The notes under the pieces are model-generated. The model was not told the DNA's origin. It saw only the letters and a list, made by a program, of their open reading frames with translations, and searched no databases. 64,000 bases of DNA from Geodermatophilus dictyosporus (GTDB lineage: Bacteria; Actinomycetota; Actinomycetes; Mycobacteriales; Geodermatophilaceae), in contig NZ_FOWQ01000005.1 in the NCBI RefSeq assembly GCF_900115505.1, positions 62,001 through 126,000 of the forward strand, given 5' to 3'. Positions 41,903 to 51,068 of the stretch are shown here, in pieces; the first letter of the stretch is position 1; every line of letters begins with the position of its first letter. The position numbers were made by a program, and so were the translations under genes.

Positions 41903-42970
41903 ATGGCCAGCAGCAAGGACGCCGTCGTCCTGACCGTCGACGGGCACGAGGTGCGGGTCTCCAACCCGGAGAAGCCGTACTTCGCCGAGCGCGGGATCCG
42001 CAAGATCGACGTCGTCGAGTACTTCCTCGCCGTCGGTGAGGGGGTCCTGTTCGCCCTGCGGGACCGGCCGACGACGCTCGAGCGCTGGCCCGGCGGGGTG
42101 TTCGAGGGCGCCCGGCTGTCGACGCGGATGGACAACACCGGCGACGCCTTCTACCAGAAGCGGGTGCCCAAGAACGCGCCCGAGTGGGTGCCGACGGCGC
42201 ACATCACCTTCCCCAGCGGGCGGACGGCCGACGAGATCGCGCCGGACTCGGTCGCCGTCGTCGCCTGGTGCGCCAACCTCGGCACCCTGACGTTCCACCC
42301 GTGGCCGGTGGACAAGACCGACGTCGAGTCGCCCGACCAGATCCGCATCGACCTCGACCCGCAGCCGGGCACCGACTTCTCCGACGCGGTGTGGGTGGCC
42401 CCGCACGTGCGCGAGCTGCTGCACGAGCTCGGCATGGAGGGCTGGCCCAAGACCTCCGGCGGGCGCGGCGTGCACGTGTACGTGCCGATCCAGCCGCGGT
42501 GGACCTTCACCGACGTGCGCCGGGCGGTCATCGCCTTCGGCCGCGAGTTGGAACGACGCCTCCCCGACCGCGTGACGATGTCGTGGTGGAAGGAGGAGCG
42601 CGGCGAGAAGATCTTCATCGACTACAACCAGATGGCCCGGGACCGCACGATCGCCTCGGCGTACTCCATCCGGCCCCGGCCGCACGCCCCCGTGTCCGCG
42701 CCGCTGGACTGGGACGAGCTGCCCGACGTCCACCCCACCGACTTCACCGTGCTGACCATGCCGGAACGGTTCCGGGCGGTCGGCGACAAGCACGCCGGCC
42801 TGGCCGGGCACGCCTTCGGCATCGAGCCGCTGCTCGAGCTCGCCGAGCGCCAGGCCGCGGACGACGGTCTGGGTGACCTGCCCTATCCCCCCGACTACCC
42901 GAAGATGCCGGGCGAGCCGATGCGGGTCCAGCCGAGCCGCGCCAGGCGTCCCACCGGCGCGGACGGATGA
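41903..42970 (+). CDS. polD: PolDom primase-polymerase, LigD polymerase-domain family
   Basis: 355-residue stand-alone AEP (PrimPol) domain like mycobacterial PolD1. The catalytic carboxylates are Asp150 and Asp152 (RIDLDPQ), followed by TSGGRGVHVYVP and IFIDYNQMARDRT. It adds ribonucleotides at gaps and ends in end-joining or gap repair, with LigC likely as the ligase. ATG 41903 follows GAGGAG. The last 46 bases before the tail (42898-42943) recur almost exactly at 46308-46353, the far end of the next islet. Confidence 0.92.
   Translation: MASSKDAVVLTVDGHEVRVSNPEKPYFAERGIRKIDVVEYFLAVGEGVLFALRDRPTTLERWPGGVFEGARLSTRMDNTGDAFYQKRVPKNAPEWVPTAHITFPSGRTADEIAPDSVAVVAWCANLGTLTFHPWPVDKTDVESPDQIRIDLDPQPGTDFSDAVWVAPHVRELLHELGMEGWPKTSGGRGVHVYVPIQPRWTFTDVRRAVIAFGRELERRLPDRVTMSWWKEERGEKIFIDYNQMARDRTIASAYSIRPRPHAPVSAPLDWDELPDVHPTDFTVLTMPERFRAVGDKHAGLAGHAFGIEPLLELAERQAADDGLGDLPYPPDYPKMPGEPMRVQPSRARRPTGADG
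42898..42943 (+). repeat. direct repeat copy A (in polD 3' end)
   Basis: 46 bases that match copy B (46308-46353) at 44 positions, same orientation, 3,410 bp apart. It encodes PKMPGEPMRVQPSRA of PolD. The pair brackets the toxin-antitoxin/FAD/merR islet. No recombinase gene was seen between the copies. Confidence 0.85.
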
Positions 42971-43221
42971 GTCGGCGCTCAACGTCAGGGGAGCACAGCG
43001 ATCACTCGACGGACAACCCACGTCCTGCAGTGAATCGGGCGTACTCCTCCGGTCGCCTCCCCGGGCTCCTGGGACCGAGTTTCGACACACCGTGGACCAT
43101 CGAGCGCAGCGGCTGGAGCGTCCACTGTTCCTCCTGCTCGCTGATCGCCCCTCGGCCGCGAGCAAGTGCCCGACGAGCTGCCGGGCCTCCCGGCCGAGCT
43201 CTTTGACCGCCGCCCCCTGAC

Positions 43222-43239
43222 TGACCATGATTGTGGTCA
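43222..43239. promoter_or_regulatory. inverted repeat at the start of the antitoxin gene
   Basis: TGACCA-six bases-TGGTCA. It covers the first candidate start codon and ends at the second. Phd/YefM proteins repress their own operons by binding such palindromes, so this is a plausible operator. Confidence 0.5.
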
Positions 43240-43514
43240 TGGCGACGCGGTCCCTGGCGGCGGTCAAGGCGCACTTCAGTCAGGTGATCGACGAGGTCGC
43301 CGGCACGCACGAGCGCGTCACCGTCACCAGGAACGGCAGCCCGGTCGCGGTCATCCTCGCCGTCGAGGACTACGAGTCCCTCATGGAGACCCTGGAGATC
43401 CTCTCCGACCCCCGAGCGCGCCCGGAGATCAGGCAGTCGGAGGAAGCGATGGCCGCTGGCGAGGTCTACGGCGAGGCCGAGGTGCGGGCCGCACTCGCGG
43501 CCCGCCGGCGGTGA
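43239..43514 (+). CDS. Phd/YefM-family antitoxin
   Basis: 91 residues from ATG 43239 (95 from ATG 43227, which lies inside the palindrome). The sequence SLAAVKAHFSQVIDEVAG then THERVTVTRNGSPVAVILA is the Phd/YefM DNA-binding fold. The charged C-terminal half (SEEAMAAGEVYGEAEV) would wrap the toxin. I prefer the second ATG because it gives the usual N-terminus; no ribosome-binding site favours either. Its stop overlaps the toxin start (GTGA). Confidence 0.85.
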   Translation: MATRSLAAVKAHFSQVIDEVAGTHERVTVTRNGSPVAVILAVEDYESLMETLEILSDPRARPEIRQSEEAMAAGEVYGEAEVRAALAARRR

Positions 43515-43786
43515 CCGGCCCTCCTCGGTACACCGTCGTCCTCTCGGCAGCGGCCAAGCGGGCCATCGAGCGCGACCTCCCCGAGCCGGTGGCTGTCGCG
43601 GTCGTCGACTTCCTCTACGGGCCGCTGGCTGCGGACCCGCACCGCGTCGGGAAGCCGCTGCGCTTCGATCTCGAGGGCTACTGGTCCGCGCGACGGGGCC
43701 AGTACCGCGTCGTCTACTCGATCCACGACGACGAGGTCCTCGTCCGGGTGGTCCGCATCTCGCACCGCGCCGACGTCTACGGCTGA
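43511..43786 (+). CDS. RelE/ParE-family toxin
   Basis: 91 residues, GTG start overlapping the antitoxin stop. The pattern YTVVLSAAAKRAIERDLPE, GKPLRFDLEGYWSARRGQYR and VVYSIHDDEVLVRVVRISHR is that of RelE-type mRNA interferases, with the basic residues (Arg in RRGQYR, RISHR) retained. It should cleave mRNA on the ribosome unless neutralised by the partner. The pair is intact and is the first gene set inside the islet. Confidence 0.87.
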   Translation: MTGPPRYTVVLSAAAKRAIERDLPEPVAVAVVDFLYGPLAADPHRVGKPLRFDLEGYWSARRGQYRVVYSIHDDEVLVRVVRISHRADVYG

Positions 43787-44038
43787 CCGGCACCTCCGGC
43801 ACCGGCACCGGCACCTGCGGAGCGCTGTGCTCCTCCCCCTCGGACACAGCAGGGAGGCCCGTGGCCGGTGCCCCCCTCCACGCCCCACGCGAGACCGCTG
43901 AGTGGCCGGCTCGACGGCGTCAGGACCGGGAGGACACGGGACGGGCATCTGCGCGAAGGGGGCGAGACAGTTCACGACGGAGCCGACCGGCTCGTCAGCT
44001 GACCCCGACCGGACCGTCAGACGCGCGACGACCGGTGG

Positions 44039-45250
44039 TCACTCAGCTGCGGCCAGGATGCGTTCGACGTTGTCCGGTGCGAAGAAGTCCGCCGGTGACT
44101 CGACTCCCGCGTTGACCCGCGCGAACTGGTCCATCGCCTCCTGGTTGCCATGGGCGGCCGTGAGCAGGCGCAGTAGCTCAGGCGGCGGCGGCTCCAGAGC
44201 CGCGAGTTCCAGGGTGAACTCGTACATCGGGAGGACGCGTTCATCCCGTCGCGACTGGTACTCGCCCAAGGCGGCGTCCAAGGAACGTCCTCCCGAGAAG
44301 TTCTCGTGCAACGCGACGGCGCACAGCTCCGCGTCTTGGAAGGCGTCCTGGATGCCCTGCGCCGTCACGAAGTCCTTGTTGTGACCGGCGTCGCCTACCA
44401 GGACCCAGCCGGGCCCGTAGGGCTTACGGAAGAAATTGGGCACGACGGCGCCGACGAGGCGGGTTTCGCGGGTGGCCGAGCGGAGCCGCTCGGCGAACAG
44501 CGGAGCCGATTCGAGCGTCTGCAGGTAGTGGCCCTCGAGGTCCTTCTTGTTGACCTCGAACTCCCGGTGAGGCCACCCGGCGATGACCAACGTCAGGTCG
44601 TCGTTCGTGGGCCAGGCGGCGAAGGCTCGATTCGGCCGGTCGTACGCCTCCCATCGGCCGCCCATCGGCAGGCCGCTCCAGTAGGTGTAGTAGCCGCACA
44701 GCAACGGCGGGTGCTCGTGGTACCGATCCGGTCGCACGAGGCGGGCCACGAGCGAGTGCAGGCCATCCGCGCCGACGACCACCCCGGCGCGCTCCTCGAC
44801 GGTGTGGCGGTCGTTCCTGCCGTGGCCGCGGATCCCGACGACTGCGCCGTCCTCAGTGACCAGTTCACTGACCGTGAAGCCTGCACGGATCTCGGCGCCC
44901 GCGTCGGCCGCTGCCTCGATCAGCAGCTCGTCCAGCACCGTCCGCCGCGGGGCGTACGCGACGGGGGACCCCGGGGCTGCAGGTGAACCGGAGAGGGTGA
45001 AGGGTCCGAAGTCGAATGCGTACGTGTCGATCGGCGGACATCCCGTGGCGATGACACGATCGAGGAGGCCCCAGCGCTGCAGCGCCGCCATCCCTGGGGG
45101 ATGGATCAGGTGGGTGGAGATCGTGTCGCTGGGAAAGGTCGAACGGTCGACGACCAGGACCCGGTGGCCGTAGCGGGCCAGCAGCATCGCGGTGGAGGAG
45201 CCGGCACACCGAGCGCCGACAACGATCACGTCGTACTGGTTCTCATGCAC
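44039..45250 (-). CDS. FAD-dependent oxidoreductase (PHBH-like fold)
   Basis: 403 residues of the flavin monooxygenase / geranylgeranyl-reductase-like superfamily. The FAD-binding start YDVIVVGARCAGSSTAMLLA has GARCAG in place of the usual GxGxxG, common in this subgroup. The second FAD motif is VLVGDAGHNKDFVTAQGI, and VVVGADGLHSLVARL is the DG motif. Substrate unknown. Base and codon use look less GC-rich than in neighbouring genes by eye (several A/T third positions), in keeping with a transferred islet. GTG 45250 is the start. It is downstream of merR on the same strand, after a 240-bp gap (45251-45490) with no convincing gene. Confidence 0.85.
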   Translation of the reverse strand: MHENQYDVIVVGARCAGSSTAMLLARYGHRVLVVDRSTFPSDTISTHLIHPPGMAALQRWGLLDRVIATGCPPIDTYAFDFGPFTLSGSPAAPGSPVAYAPRRTVLDELLIEAAADAGAEIRAGFTVSELVTEDGAVVGIRGHGRNDRHTVEERAGVVVGADGLHSLVARLVRPDRYHEHPPLLCGYYTYWSGLPMGGRWEAYDRPNRAFAAWPTNDDLTLVIAGWPHREFEVNKKDLEGHYLQTLESAPLFAERLRSATRETRLVGAVVPNFFRKPYGPGWVLVGDAGHNKDFVTAQGIQDAFQDAELCAVALHENFSGGRSLDAALGEYQSRRDERVLPMYEFTLELAALEPPPPELLRLLTAAHGNQEAMDQFARVNAGVESPADFFAPDNVERILAAAE

Positions 45251-45490
45251 GTCGCACCGCCCAGACGGTGGAGCTGGCGACCGCGGACGTCGCGGGTCCA
45301 GCGTGTGGAGGTGTGGTGCCGGATCGCCGCGGAGTCATCCTGGTCACAGCGCCCGGCAGGACGGGAACATGCGACTCCGGACCCATGGGGAGCGACCGAG
45401 AGCTCTGCGGTCCGCAGCGAGGGCGCGTCCTCACCGGTCCTCCGGACAGGTACCGGCCCGGGTCCGGCACCCGCCGTCACCCACCGGCGC

Positions 45491-45556
45491 TCAGCCGCAG
45501 TCGCAGTCACACGAGTCGTCGCAGTCGGGGTCGCAGACGCAGGTCAGCACGAACAC
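45491..45556 (-). CDS. candidate Cys-rich micropeptide (metallothionein-like)
   Basis: A 21-codon frame starting GTG 45556 and ending TGA 45493-45491. It has six Cys in 21 residues, read from the sequence as VFVLTCVCDPDCDDSCDCDC plus a final Gly. CxC and CxDxDC spacing is metallothionein-like. GGGAGGTGA lies nine bases before the GTG, the best ribosome-binding site in the area. An in-frame TGA lies just upstream, so the frame cannot be longer. It overlaps the 3' end of merR by 13 bases, so it would be co-transcribed with, and coupled to, a metal regulator. It could be chance, but composition and context fit a metal-binding peptide. Confidence 0.5.
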   Translation of the reverse strand: MFVLTCVCDPDCDDSCDCDCG

Positions 45557-45984
45557 GTGGGGTCACCTCCCTCCATCGACGGGCACCAGGTACCGGGGCT
45601 CGGCGGAGGGCATCCGGTGACCGGCAACGCGGCGGCCATCGCGGCCATCTCCGTCCTGAGCGCGGTCAGTCGTGCGATCTCTGCATCGACCTCCGCGAGC
45701 CGGCGCCGGAGGAGGTGCTCGGCGGGTTCACAGGGGCAGATCCCCGTGTCCCGGACCGCCAGCAGGTGTCGGATGTCCACGAGGCGCAGCCCGAGCCGCT
45801 GCGCGCCTCGGATGAACCGGAGGCGGTCGACGGCGGCGGCGTCGTAGGCCCGGTAGCCACCCGGGGTGCGGTTCGGAGGCGGCAGGAGGCCCACCCGCTC
45901 GTAGTAGCGGATGGTGTCGGGCCGCACCCCGACGACCGAACCCAGTTCCGACACGCGCAGCGCTCGTGCAACGGTGGGAAGCAC
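45544..45984 (-). CDS. MerR-family heavy-metal-responsive regulator
   Basis: 146 residues from GTG 45984. The MerR winged helix-turn-helix is clear (LRVSELGSVVGVRPDTIRYYERVGLL), followed by the dimerisation helix and a metal-binding region with Cys: TGICPCEPAEHLLRRRL, then VTGCPPP, TWCP and a terminal TCSC. This resembles ZntR/CadR-like regulators of actinobacteria. Longer upstream starts would run through its own operator. The -10 element ends seven bases before GTG, so the mRNA is close to leaderless. It probably activates its own gene and the Cys-rich frame. Confidence 0.88.
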   Translation of the reverse strand: MLPTVARALRVSELGSVVGVRPDTIRYYERVGLLPPPNRTPGGYRAYDAAAVDRLRFIRGAQRLGLRLVDIRHLLAVRDTGICPCEPAEHLLRRRLAEVDAEIARLTALRTEMAAMAAALPVTGCPPPSPGTWCPSMEGGDPTCSC

Positions 45985-45991
45985 GGCAAGA

Positions 45992-46023
45992 ACGCTAGAC
46001 CTTGGAGCAGGGTCCAAGGTCAA
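45992..46023 (-). promoter_or_regulatory. MerR-type promoter and operator
   Basis: Minus strand: -35 TTGACC (46023-46018) and -10 TAGCGT (45997-45992) are 20 bases apart (19 if CTAGCG is the -10). A perfect dyad ACCTTGGA-six bases-TCCAAGGT (45999-46020) fills the stretched spacer. This is the layout of MerR-activated promoters. Confidence 0.8.
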
Positions 46024-46307
46024 GCCTGAGCCAGCTCGCCGCATCCTCCGGACCTCGACCGACCCGCGCGCCTGGCCGTGGGCCGCACTCAGCAACAGCC
46101 CCGGGTGCTCTCGCCGCGAGTGCTGATCTCAGAGCACGCGTCGGTCCCAGCGGATCACCTCCCCACGCAGTCGGGTCAGCGATGGAGCACGACGAGTGTC
46201 TGCCCATGCGGGCGCGAGAGGTGGGGACTCGCCCGATGACCCACCCACTCACGCTCAGCTCCACCTGCGGTTCTGCCGCTCTGAACAGCGCTTTCGCGGT
46301 TCGCTTC
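46024..46307. other. gap without recognisable gene, right end of islet
   Basis: Between the MerR operator and repeat copy B. I find no start with a ribosome-binding site and no protein pattern on either strand. It is presumably islet remnant or promoter-free filler. Confidence 0.4.
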
Positions 46308-46380
46308 CCCGAAGATGCCGGGCGAGCCGCTGCGGGTCCAGCCCAGCCGCGCCCGCAAGCCTGCCCCGGCCACCGATTGA
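46308..46380 (+). pseudogene. polD 3'-end remnant (direct repeat copy B)
   Basis: The first 46 bases match 42898-42943 at 44 positions. The frame continues to its own TGA and encodes PKMPGEPLRVQPSRARKP then APATD, a PolD-like C-terminus that differs in its last residues. Upstream of the match the sequence has no polD similarity. It is either the original 3' end displaced by an insertion or the scar of a second copy. Confidence 0.8.
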
Positions 46381-46511
46381 TGACCGGCGCGGTCTCGTGG
46401 CGAGAGCGTCGAGTACTCCAGCCGCCGGCTGACCGACCGTGACGGGCCGGCGTCGCTGGACGAGCCGGCCAGTCGCGCGGTGGGCGCGCCGACCGCACCT
46501 ACCGTGGAGGC

Positions 46512-47915
46512 GTGCCCACCTGGCCCCCGAACCGTCACGTGCCGTACGCGCGCATCCCCGAGCGGGCCTGGCGGGCGATCGCCGGGACCAGCCCGCCGAC
46601 CGCACCGATCGGCCTGCGGGCCCAGGCCAGCCGGATGGACGACCTCACCGCGCACGCCGCGCTCGGGCTGGCCCTGCGCATCGGGGCGTCGATGCTGGCC
46701 GTCGGGGCCTCCGCGGCCGACGTGACCGCGACCGTGCTGCGGGTCGCCGCCGCCTACGGGCTCACCAGCTGCCAGATCGACATCACCTTCACCTCGATCA
46801 CGGTCAGCTACGACCGCGAGAACGCGGTGCCGCTCACCGCGATGCGGATCGTGACCGCGAGCCGACTCGACTACCCCCGCCTGCAGGGCATCACCGACCT
46901 GGCGCGTGCGGTCGGCGCCGGCGACCTCGACGTCGAGGAGGCGCACCGCCGGCTGGACCGCGTGGTCTCGGCACCCGCCACCTACCGCCGGAGCGTGACC
47001 GCGCTCGGCTGGGCGGGCGTCGCCGCCTGCTTCGGACTGGTCCTCGGCGGCGGCTGGCGGGAGGCCCTCCTCGCCGCCCTGACCACCGCCCTGGTCGAGC
47101 AGGTGCTGCGGGTGCTCAACCGGCGGAGCCTGCCGCTGTTCTTCCAGCAGGTGGCCGGGGCCGCGCTCGCGACGGGCGTCGCCGTCCTCCTCCTGGCCTC
47201 GGACGTCGACGTGCGGACCTCCCTGGTCGTCGCCGCCGGCATCGTCGTGCTCCTCGCCGGACTCTCCCTGGTCAGCGCGGCCCAGGACGCCATCAGCGGG
47301 TTCCCGGTGACCGCCGCGGCGCGGGCCTTCGAGGTGGTGACGCTGACCGCCGGCATCGTCGTGGGCATCGCCGGCGTGCTCGACCTGGCCCAGCGCGCCC
47401 AGCTCCCGCTGGCCGTCGTCGACACCACACCGACCCCGGTGCGCTTCGGCGTCGCGCTGGCCGCGTCAGCCGGTATCGCCGGGTTCTGGGCCCTGGCCAG
47501 CCACGCCCGGCCACGCGCCGTCGCCCTCGCCGCGGCCGCCGGGGCGCTGGCCTGGGCGACGTTCCGGGTGGCCGGCGAGCTGGGCGCCGGTCCCGCGCTG
47601 GCCAGTGGCGTCGCGGCCGTCGTCCTCGGGTTCTGCGGGGAGGTGCTCACCGAGCGGCTCCGCATCCCCCCGCAGCTCGTCGCGGTCTGCGGCATCGTCC
47701 CCCTGCTGCCCGGGCTGGCCATCTACCACGGCCTGTTCACCATCGTCGTCGACGCACGGATCGACGACGGGCTCGGCGCCCTCGTCGGAGCCGGCGCGGT
47801 CGGGCTCGCCCTCGCCGCCGGCGTCACGCTGGGCGAGTACCTCGGCAGGCCGCTCAGCGGCGAGCGCGACCGCTACGACGAGCGCGTCCGCCGCCGGGCG
47901 ATGACCACCGAGTGA
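46512..47915 (+). CDS. ThrE-family threonine/serine exporter
   Basis: 467 residues. A soluble N-terminal segment holds the ThrE motif region (SAADVTATVLRVAAAYGL, SCQIDITFTSITVSY), followed by about ten membrane helices covering the ThrE and ThrE_2 halves in one chain. Related proteins export threonine and serine. GTG 46512 has GGAGG too close to act; TACCGT (46500-46505) is placed for a leaderless start at this codon. It converges with purU. The neighbouring serine dehydratase makes amino-acid efflux relevant, but no shared regulation was seen. Confidence 0.85.
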   Translation: MPTWPPNRHVPYARIPERAWRAIAGTSPPTAPIGLRAQASRMDDLTAHAALGLALRIGASMLAVGASAADVTATVLRVAAAYGLTSCQIDITFTSITVSYDRENAVPLTAMRIVTASRLDYPRLQGITDLARAVGAGDLDVEEAHRRLDRVVSAPATYRRSVTALGWAGVAACFGLVLGGGWREALLAALTTALVEQVLRVLNRRSLPLFFQQVAGAALATGVAVLLLASDVDVRTSLVVAAGIVVLLAGLSLVSAAQDAISGFPVTAAARAFEVVTLTAGIVVGIAGVLDLAQRAQLPLAVVDTTPTPVRFGVALAASAGIAGFWALASHARPRAVALAAAAGALAWATFRVAGELGAGPALASGVAAVVLGFCGEVLTERLRIPPQLVAVCGIVPLLPGLAIYHGLFTIVVDARIDDGLGALVGAGAVGLALAAGVTLGEYLGRPLSGERDRYDERVRRRAMTTE

Positions 47916-47954
47916 GCCCCTCGCCCGGTCCGGGAGGGGGACCCGGCGGCCGGT

Positions 47955-48803
47955 TCACCGGAAGACCACGGTGCTGTTCCCGTTGAGGAGCACCCGCTGC
48001 TCGCTGTGCCACCGGACGGCACGCGACAGCGCCAGCGCCTCGGCGTCCTGGCCGACCGTCGCCAGTGCGCGGGGGTCGTAGGTGTGGTCGATGCGGATGA
48101 CCTCCTGCTCGATGATCGGGCCCTCGTCCAGGTCGGGGGTGACGTAGTGGGCCGTCGCGCCGACCAGCTTGACCCCGCGGTCGAAGGCCTGGTGGTAGGG
48201 CTTGGCGCCCTTGAACCCCGGCAGGAAGGAGTGGTGGATGTTGATCGCCCGGCCGTACAGGGCGGCGCACGTCTCGTCGGAGAGGATCTGCATGTAGCGG
48301 GCCAGCACGACCAGGTCGGCCCGGTACTCGTCGACCAGCTCGAGCAGCCGGGCCTCGGCCTCCCGCTTGGTCGCCGGCGTCACGGGCAGGTGGACGAACG
48401 GGAGACCCGCGGCCTCCGCCATCGGGCGCAGGTCCTCGTGGTTGGACACCACGGCGACGAGCTGGGCGCCGAGGCTGCCGGCCCGCCACCGGAAGATCAG
48501 GTCGTTGAGGCAGTGACCGAGCCTGGACACCATGACCACCACCCGCTGCGGCTGCTCCCCGCTGACCCGGTAGCCCATGCCGAACTCGTCGGCCACCGCC
48601 CGGAAGTCCGCCGAGAGGCGCTCGCAGTCGGTGTCCTCGGCGCACACGAAGGCCGTGCGCAGGAAGAGCTGGCCGCGGACGGGGTCGTCGAACTGCTGGT
48701 GCTCGACGATGTCGCAGCCGTGCTGGAACAGGAACGAGCTGACCGCGTGCACGATGCCCGGGCGCTCCTGGCAGCTGAGCGTGAGGGTGAACGGGTGGGA
48801 CAC
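47955..48803 (-). CDS. purU: PurU, formyltetrahydrofolate deformylase
   Basis: 282 residues. An N-terminal ACT domain (FTLTLSCQERPGIVHAVSSF) is followed by a formyltransferase-like catalytic domain. Active-site residues appear in INIHHSFLPGF (Asn, His) and VGATAHYVTPDLDEGPI (Asp). It hydrolyses 10-formyl-THF to formate and THF, which balances the one-carbon pool when betaine or sarcosine is used. GTG 48803 has GAGGAGG upstream. It starts 10 bases after the sdaA stop, so both form an operon under the divergent GntR promoter. Confidence 0.93.
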   Translation of the reverse strand: MSHPFTLTLSCQERPGIVHAVSSFLFQHGCDIVEHQQFDDPVRGQLFLRTAFVCAEDTDCERLSADFRAVADEFGMGYRVSGEQPQRVVVMVSRLGHCLNDLIFRWRAGSLGAQLVAVVSNHEDLRPMAEAAGLPFVHLPVTPATKREAEARLLELVDEYRADLVVLARYMQILSDETCAALYGRAINIHHSFLPGFKGAKPYHQAFDRGVKLVGATAHYVTPDLDEGPIIEQEVIRIDHTYDPRALATVGQDAEALALSRAVRWHSEQRVLLNGNSTVVFR

Positions 48804-48813
48804 GGGTGCCTCC

Positions 48814-50187
<1,374 letters not shown>

Positions 50188-50245
50188 CCGTGCCTCCCTC
50201 TCCCCCGCCGGTGCGCCGCCACCCCCTGCGGAGCCAGGTACACAG

Positions 50246-50266
50246 TTGGTATATCAGATGTAGAGT
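50246..50266. promoter_or_regulatory. putative GntR operator and gntR -10 element
   Basis: TTGGTATATCAGAT (50246-50259) contains the core TGGTATATCAG that recurs at 60850-60860. TAGAGT (50261-50266) follows, and the gntR ATG comes six bases later, so gntR is probably leaderless. The core overlaps the promoter, which suits autorepression and control of sdaA. Confidence 0.65.
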
Positions 50267-50272
50267 CACGGT

Positions 50273-50998
50273 ATGTCGATCCCTCTGACGAGGCAAGGCC
50301 CGTCGGCCGACAGCCTCTACGATCTGCTCGTGACCGCTGCGCCCCTGGATCTCGACTCGTCCGCCGTCGCGTCGCTGGCGGACAAGGCCTACGTGGCGAT
50401 CAGGGACCGGCTGATCATGCTCGCCATCCGCCCGGGCGACCCGATCGACGACGACGAGCTGGCCAAGGACCTCGGGGTGGGCCGGACGCCGGTCCGTGAG
50501 GCGCTGAAGCGGCTCGAGGGGGACCGGCTCGTGGTGTCCTACCCCCGGCGAGGGACCTTCGCGACCGGCATGGACATCTCCGACCTGGCGCACATCTCGG
50601 ACATCCGCGCCCAGCTCGAGCCGTTGGCGGCGCGCCGTGCCGCCGAGCGTGCCGTGCGCACGTCGCTCGCCGAGCTGGAGGAGCTGGCCGCACGCATCCA
50701 GCACCTGGACGTCGCCCGGACCGACCGGACCGAGCTGATGCGCTGGGACCTCGCCGTGCACCGGGCCATCTACCGGGCCGCCGGCAACCCCCACCTGGAG
50801 GACGTCCTGATCCGCTACGACAACCTGGCGACGCGGATCTTCTGCCTGTTCCTCGACCGGCTGCCCACGGTCGACGAGCACGTCGGGGAGCACGTCGAGC
50901 TGCTCCGCGCGATCGCCGCCGGCGACGCCGACCGGGCCGACGACCTCGCCCGTGAGCACGTGCTGGGGTTCGAGCAGGCGATCCGCGCGGTGATCTGA
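50273..50998 (+). CDS. GntR-family regulator, FCD (FadR-like) type
   Basis: 241 residues. After a 30-residue leader the winged helix-turn-helix appears (KAYVAIRDRLIMLAIRPGD ... LGVGRTPVREALKRLEGD). The C-terminal FCD ligand-binding domain carries the metal-binding pattern (Asp/His in MRWDLAVHRAIY; His in LLRAIAAGDADRADDLAREHV). Located between sdaA-purU and the sarcosine operon, it is the obvious regulator of both. The inducer is not known; glycine, sarcosine or serine are candidates. Two sites with an identical core support this. Confidence 0.9.
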   Translation: MSIPLTRQGPSADSLYDLLVTAAPLDLDSSAVASLADKAYVAIRDRLIMLAIRPGDPIDDDELAKDLGVGRTPVREALKRLEGDRLVVSYPRRGTFATGMDISDLAHISDIRAQLEPLAARRAAERAVRTSLAELEELAARIQHLDVARTDRTELMRWDLAVHRAIYRAAGNPHLEDVLIRYDNLATRIFCLFLDRLPTVDEHVGEHVELLRAIAAGDADRADDLAREHVLGFEQAIRAVI

Positions 50999-51062
50999 GG
51001 AAGGACCCCCCTGCCCCCCACCGCTCGCAAGCTCGCGGCAGGACCCTGCAGGGGGCCGTTCC
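50999..51062. terminator. bidirectional terminator between gntR and folP
   Basis: Outer arms 50999-51014 and 51047-51062 pair with a few mismatches (GGAAGGACCCCCCTGC against GCAGGGGGCCGTTCC), and an inner GCTCGCAAGCTCGC adds a second stem. It lies between two convergent genes. Confidence 0.55.
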
Positions 51063-51068
51063 AGCACG

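Noticed and set aside
43002-43237. Minus-strand frames opposite the antitoxin start that could join by a frameshift (starting MVSQGAAVKELGREARQL, ending ARFTAGRGLSVE)
   Set aside because: Needs a frameshift, has no ribosome-binding site and no recognised family. It may be debris at the islet edge.
45226-45510. 94-codon minus-strand frame downstream of the Cys-rich peptide
   Set aside because: Starts inside the Cys-rich frame in another phase, has no ribosome-binding site, and its end overlaps the FAD gene start in a different frame.
47916-47940. Hairpin between convergent thrE and purU
   Set aside because: The arms CCCCTC..CCGG and CCGGGAGGGG leave almost no loop and need a bulge, so I do not list it as a terminator.
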